Assembly (NCBI RefSeq): GCF_000737065.1
Contig: NZ_AQRC01000001.1
Span: 248,001 to 312,000, forward strand
Origin: Thioclava atlantica
GTDB lineage: Bacteria > Pseudomonadota > Alphaproteobacteria > Rhodobacterales > Rhodobacteraceae
Direction of reading: 5' to 3'
Length of the DNA: 64,000 bases
This document shows, piece by piece, positions 63,022-64,000 of this stretch (its first letter is position 1; the number at the start of each line of letters is the position of its first letter). A model generated the notes under the pieces. The model was not told the origin of the DNA and made no database searches. It worked only from the letters and a program-made list of their open reading frames with translations. Both the position numbers and the translations under genes were made by a program.

Positions 63022-63642
63022 ATGGCGGACGCAGACCAGATCCATCGCGGGCGGAAATTCGATCAGGTGCTCGAAGGGGCGCGTGAGGTATTCCTGCGCG
63101 AGGGCTTCGAGGGCGCCTCGGTCGACGATATCGCGAAGGAGGCCGGGGTCTCGAAGGCCACGCTCTACAGCTACTTCCCCGACAAGCGGCTGATGTTCCT
63201 CGAAGTCGCGAAGACCGAATGCCGTCGGCAGGCCGATCAGGCGAGCGAGGCGATCGATTTCAGCCAGCCCCCCGAGGTGGTGCTGTCGCTTGCCGCCGCG
63301 CAGATCATCGACTTCATGGCCTCCGAACTGGGGCAGGGGATCTACCGGCTCTGCGTGGCCGAGGCGGAGCGCTTTCCCGAGCTCGGGCGGGCCTTCTATG
63401 CCTCGGGACCCGCGCTCGTGCATGAGAAGCTGATGGCTTATCTGCAGGAGGCGGTGGAGAGGGGCGAACTGGTCATCGACGATGTCGATCTCGCCGCCCA
63501 TCTCTTCGCCGAGCTCTGCAAGGCCGACCTGCATGCCAAGCTTCTGTTCGGGATGGAATGCTGCTCGCCGCAGGAAAAGTCGCGGGTGATCCGCGGCGCG
63601 GTCGAGATGTTCCTTGCCCGCTACGGCGCGAAGCGCTCCTGA
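63022..63642 (+). CDS. TetR/AcrR family transcriptional regulator
   Basis: A 206-residue TetR-type repressor. The helix-turn-helix SVDDIAKEAGVSKATLYSYFPDKR lies at about residues 32-55, preceded by the helix RKFDQVLEGAREVFLREGFEG. The C-terminal ligand domain is AefR/TetR_C-like (PALVHEKLMAYLQEAVERGELVIDDVDLAAHLF). Ligand and targets are unknown; no transporter is adjacent inside the window. The ATG at 63022 follows GCGGGAGAA. Convergent with the NYN/LOTUS gene. Confidence 0.88.
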   Translation: MADADQIHRGRKFDQVLEGAREVFLREGFEGASVDDIAKEAGVSKATLYSYFPDKRLMFLEVAKTECRRQADQASEAIDFSQPPEVVLSLAAAQIIDFMASELGQGIYRLCVAEAERFPELGRAFYASGPALVHEKLMAYLQEAVERGELVIDDVDLAAHLFAELCKADLHAKLLFGMECCSPQEKSRVIRGAVEMFLARYGAKRS

Positions 63643-64000
63643 TCAGGCCAGGTCGCGCACCATCCACTGATTGCCTTCGCCGCGCTGGAGCTGGAACCGC
63701 CCGGTCTTGATCAGCAGGTCCGACAGCTTCGCGCTGCCATAGGTGCGGGTATCGAAATCGGGATTGGCCTGGGTGATGAACTGCCCGAGCTGCCCGAGCG
63801 AATACCATTCCTCCTCGAGACCGATCGCCTTCATCGCGTTCACGATGATCGGGATCGCCGCCGTCGGAAGCTGCTTGCCGCTGGCGGGTTTCGCGGGGCT
63901 GCCCTTGCCGCTGGCGGGCTTCGCCGGCGCCTCGGGAGTTTCGCCATTGCCGAGGTTCTCGACATAGATGAAGCGTTTGCAAGCCTTGCGGAAGGCCTCG
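63643..64000 (-). CDS. NYN/LOTUS-domain (LabA-like) protein, C-terminal part
   Basis: The frame reads leftward from beyond base 64000 to a stop at 63643; about 118 residues are visible. EAFRKACKRFIYVENL at the start of the visible part matches the end of the NYN (PIN-like RNase) domain of LabA-type proteins. A Pro/Ala/Gly/Ser/Lys-rich linker follows, and then an OST-HTH/LOTUS-like winged helix: IPIIVNAMKAIGLEEEWYSLGQLGQFITQANPDFD...LLIKTGRFQLQRGEGNQWMVRDL. The N-terminal nuclease domain lies outside the window. RNA processing is the family expectation. Confidence 0.8.
   Translation of the reverse strand, partial: EAFRKACKRFIYVENLGNGETPEAPAKPASGKGSPAKPASGKQLPTAAIPIIVNAMKAIGLEEEWYSLGQLGQFITQANPDFDTRTYGSAKLSDLLIKTGRFQLQRGEGNQWMVRDLA

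Overview
This window is a high-GC, densely packed bacterial chromosome segment. Gene content and order point to a Rhodobacterales alphaproteobacterium (Rhodobacter/Paracoccus/Thioclava/Roseobacter relatives). The signs are: rsmI-yraN-gshB beside an LpoA-type lipoprotein; rpoH followed by ChaN and coaBC; methylmalonyl-CoA epimerase followed by a DUF1467 gene; glcDEF; FnrL-type boxes; and a DMSP-lyase (dddL) locus. The genus cannot be fixed from sequence alone. I see no phage, insertion sequence, CRISPR array, integrase or plasmid gene, so this is mostly core chromosome with a few accessory genes.

Layout. 1-5.6 kb: LpoA-like lipoprotein (cut by the window edge), rsmI, yraN, gshB, an HSL-type hydrolase, comM. 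6-13.8 kb: rpoH, ChaN-like protein, coaBC, dut, a membrane-anchored MoeB/ThiF protein, an M3 peptidase, a CDF transporter. 13.8-21.2 kb: SH3 protein, 2-hydroxyacid dehydrogenase, a double-PRC-barrel/LEA-like exported protein, a dimethylglycine-dehydrogenase-like flavoenzyme, an AhpD-fold protein behind an FNR box, a GH25 lipoprotein. 21.3-29.5 kb: carB, a lower-GC GT87-type membrane protein, cfa, aspS. 29.5-35.9 kb: frameshifted dddL, hemerythrin, response regulator, mce-DUF1467, several membrane proteins, M48 protease. 36-45.6 kb: DUF2254, an FNR-box-linked pair of small cysteine proteins, two tRNA-Glu genes, recJ, DUF599, glcDEF, trypsin-like protease. 45.6-53.8 kb: hsp20, ModE-like regulator, MFS, GT29-like glycosyltransferase, asd, an NlpC/P60-leucyl aminopeptidase pair, carbonic anhydrase. 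53.8-64 kb: DUF4139, DUF2794, I78-type lipoprotein, glutathione-dependent formaldehyde dehydrogenase, TPP riboswitch-thiBPQ, small exported protein, aroC, TetR, NYN/LOTUS protein (cut by the edge).

How the pieces connect. The window encodes a heat-shock sigma factor (rpoH) and, 39 kb away, a likely target: hsp20, with a sigma-32-type promoter and a leader whose last hairpin pairs the Shine-Dalgarno sequence against a UCGCU motif, as in ROSE RNA thermometers. Thiamine uptake (thiBPQ) sits under a clear TPP riboswitch. glcDEF converts glycolate to glyoxylate, and the 2-hydroxyacid dehydrogenase could reduce glyoxylate back. Two FNR-type boxes suggest oxygen control of the AhpD-fold gene and of the small cysteine-protein pair.

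The observations most worth follow-up are: the ROSE-like hsp20 leader; a family of intergenic palindromes (four copies) whose arms differ in sequence but keep pairing; a dddL gene broken by 2 nt in a CG-dinucleotide run; the FNR-linked tandem cysteine proteins; an 11-residue-repeat linker between two PRC barrels; and repeats in the rpoH leader complementary to the segment beside its ribosome-binding site.
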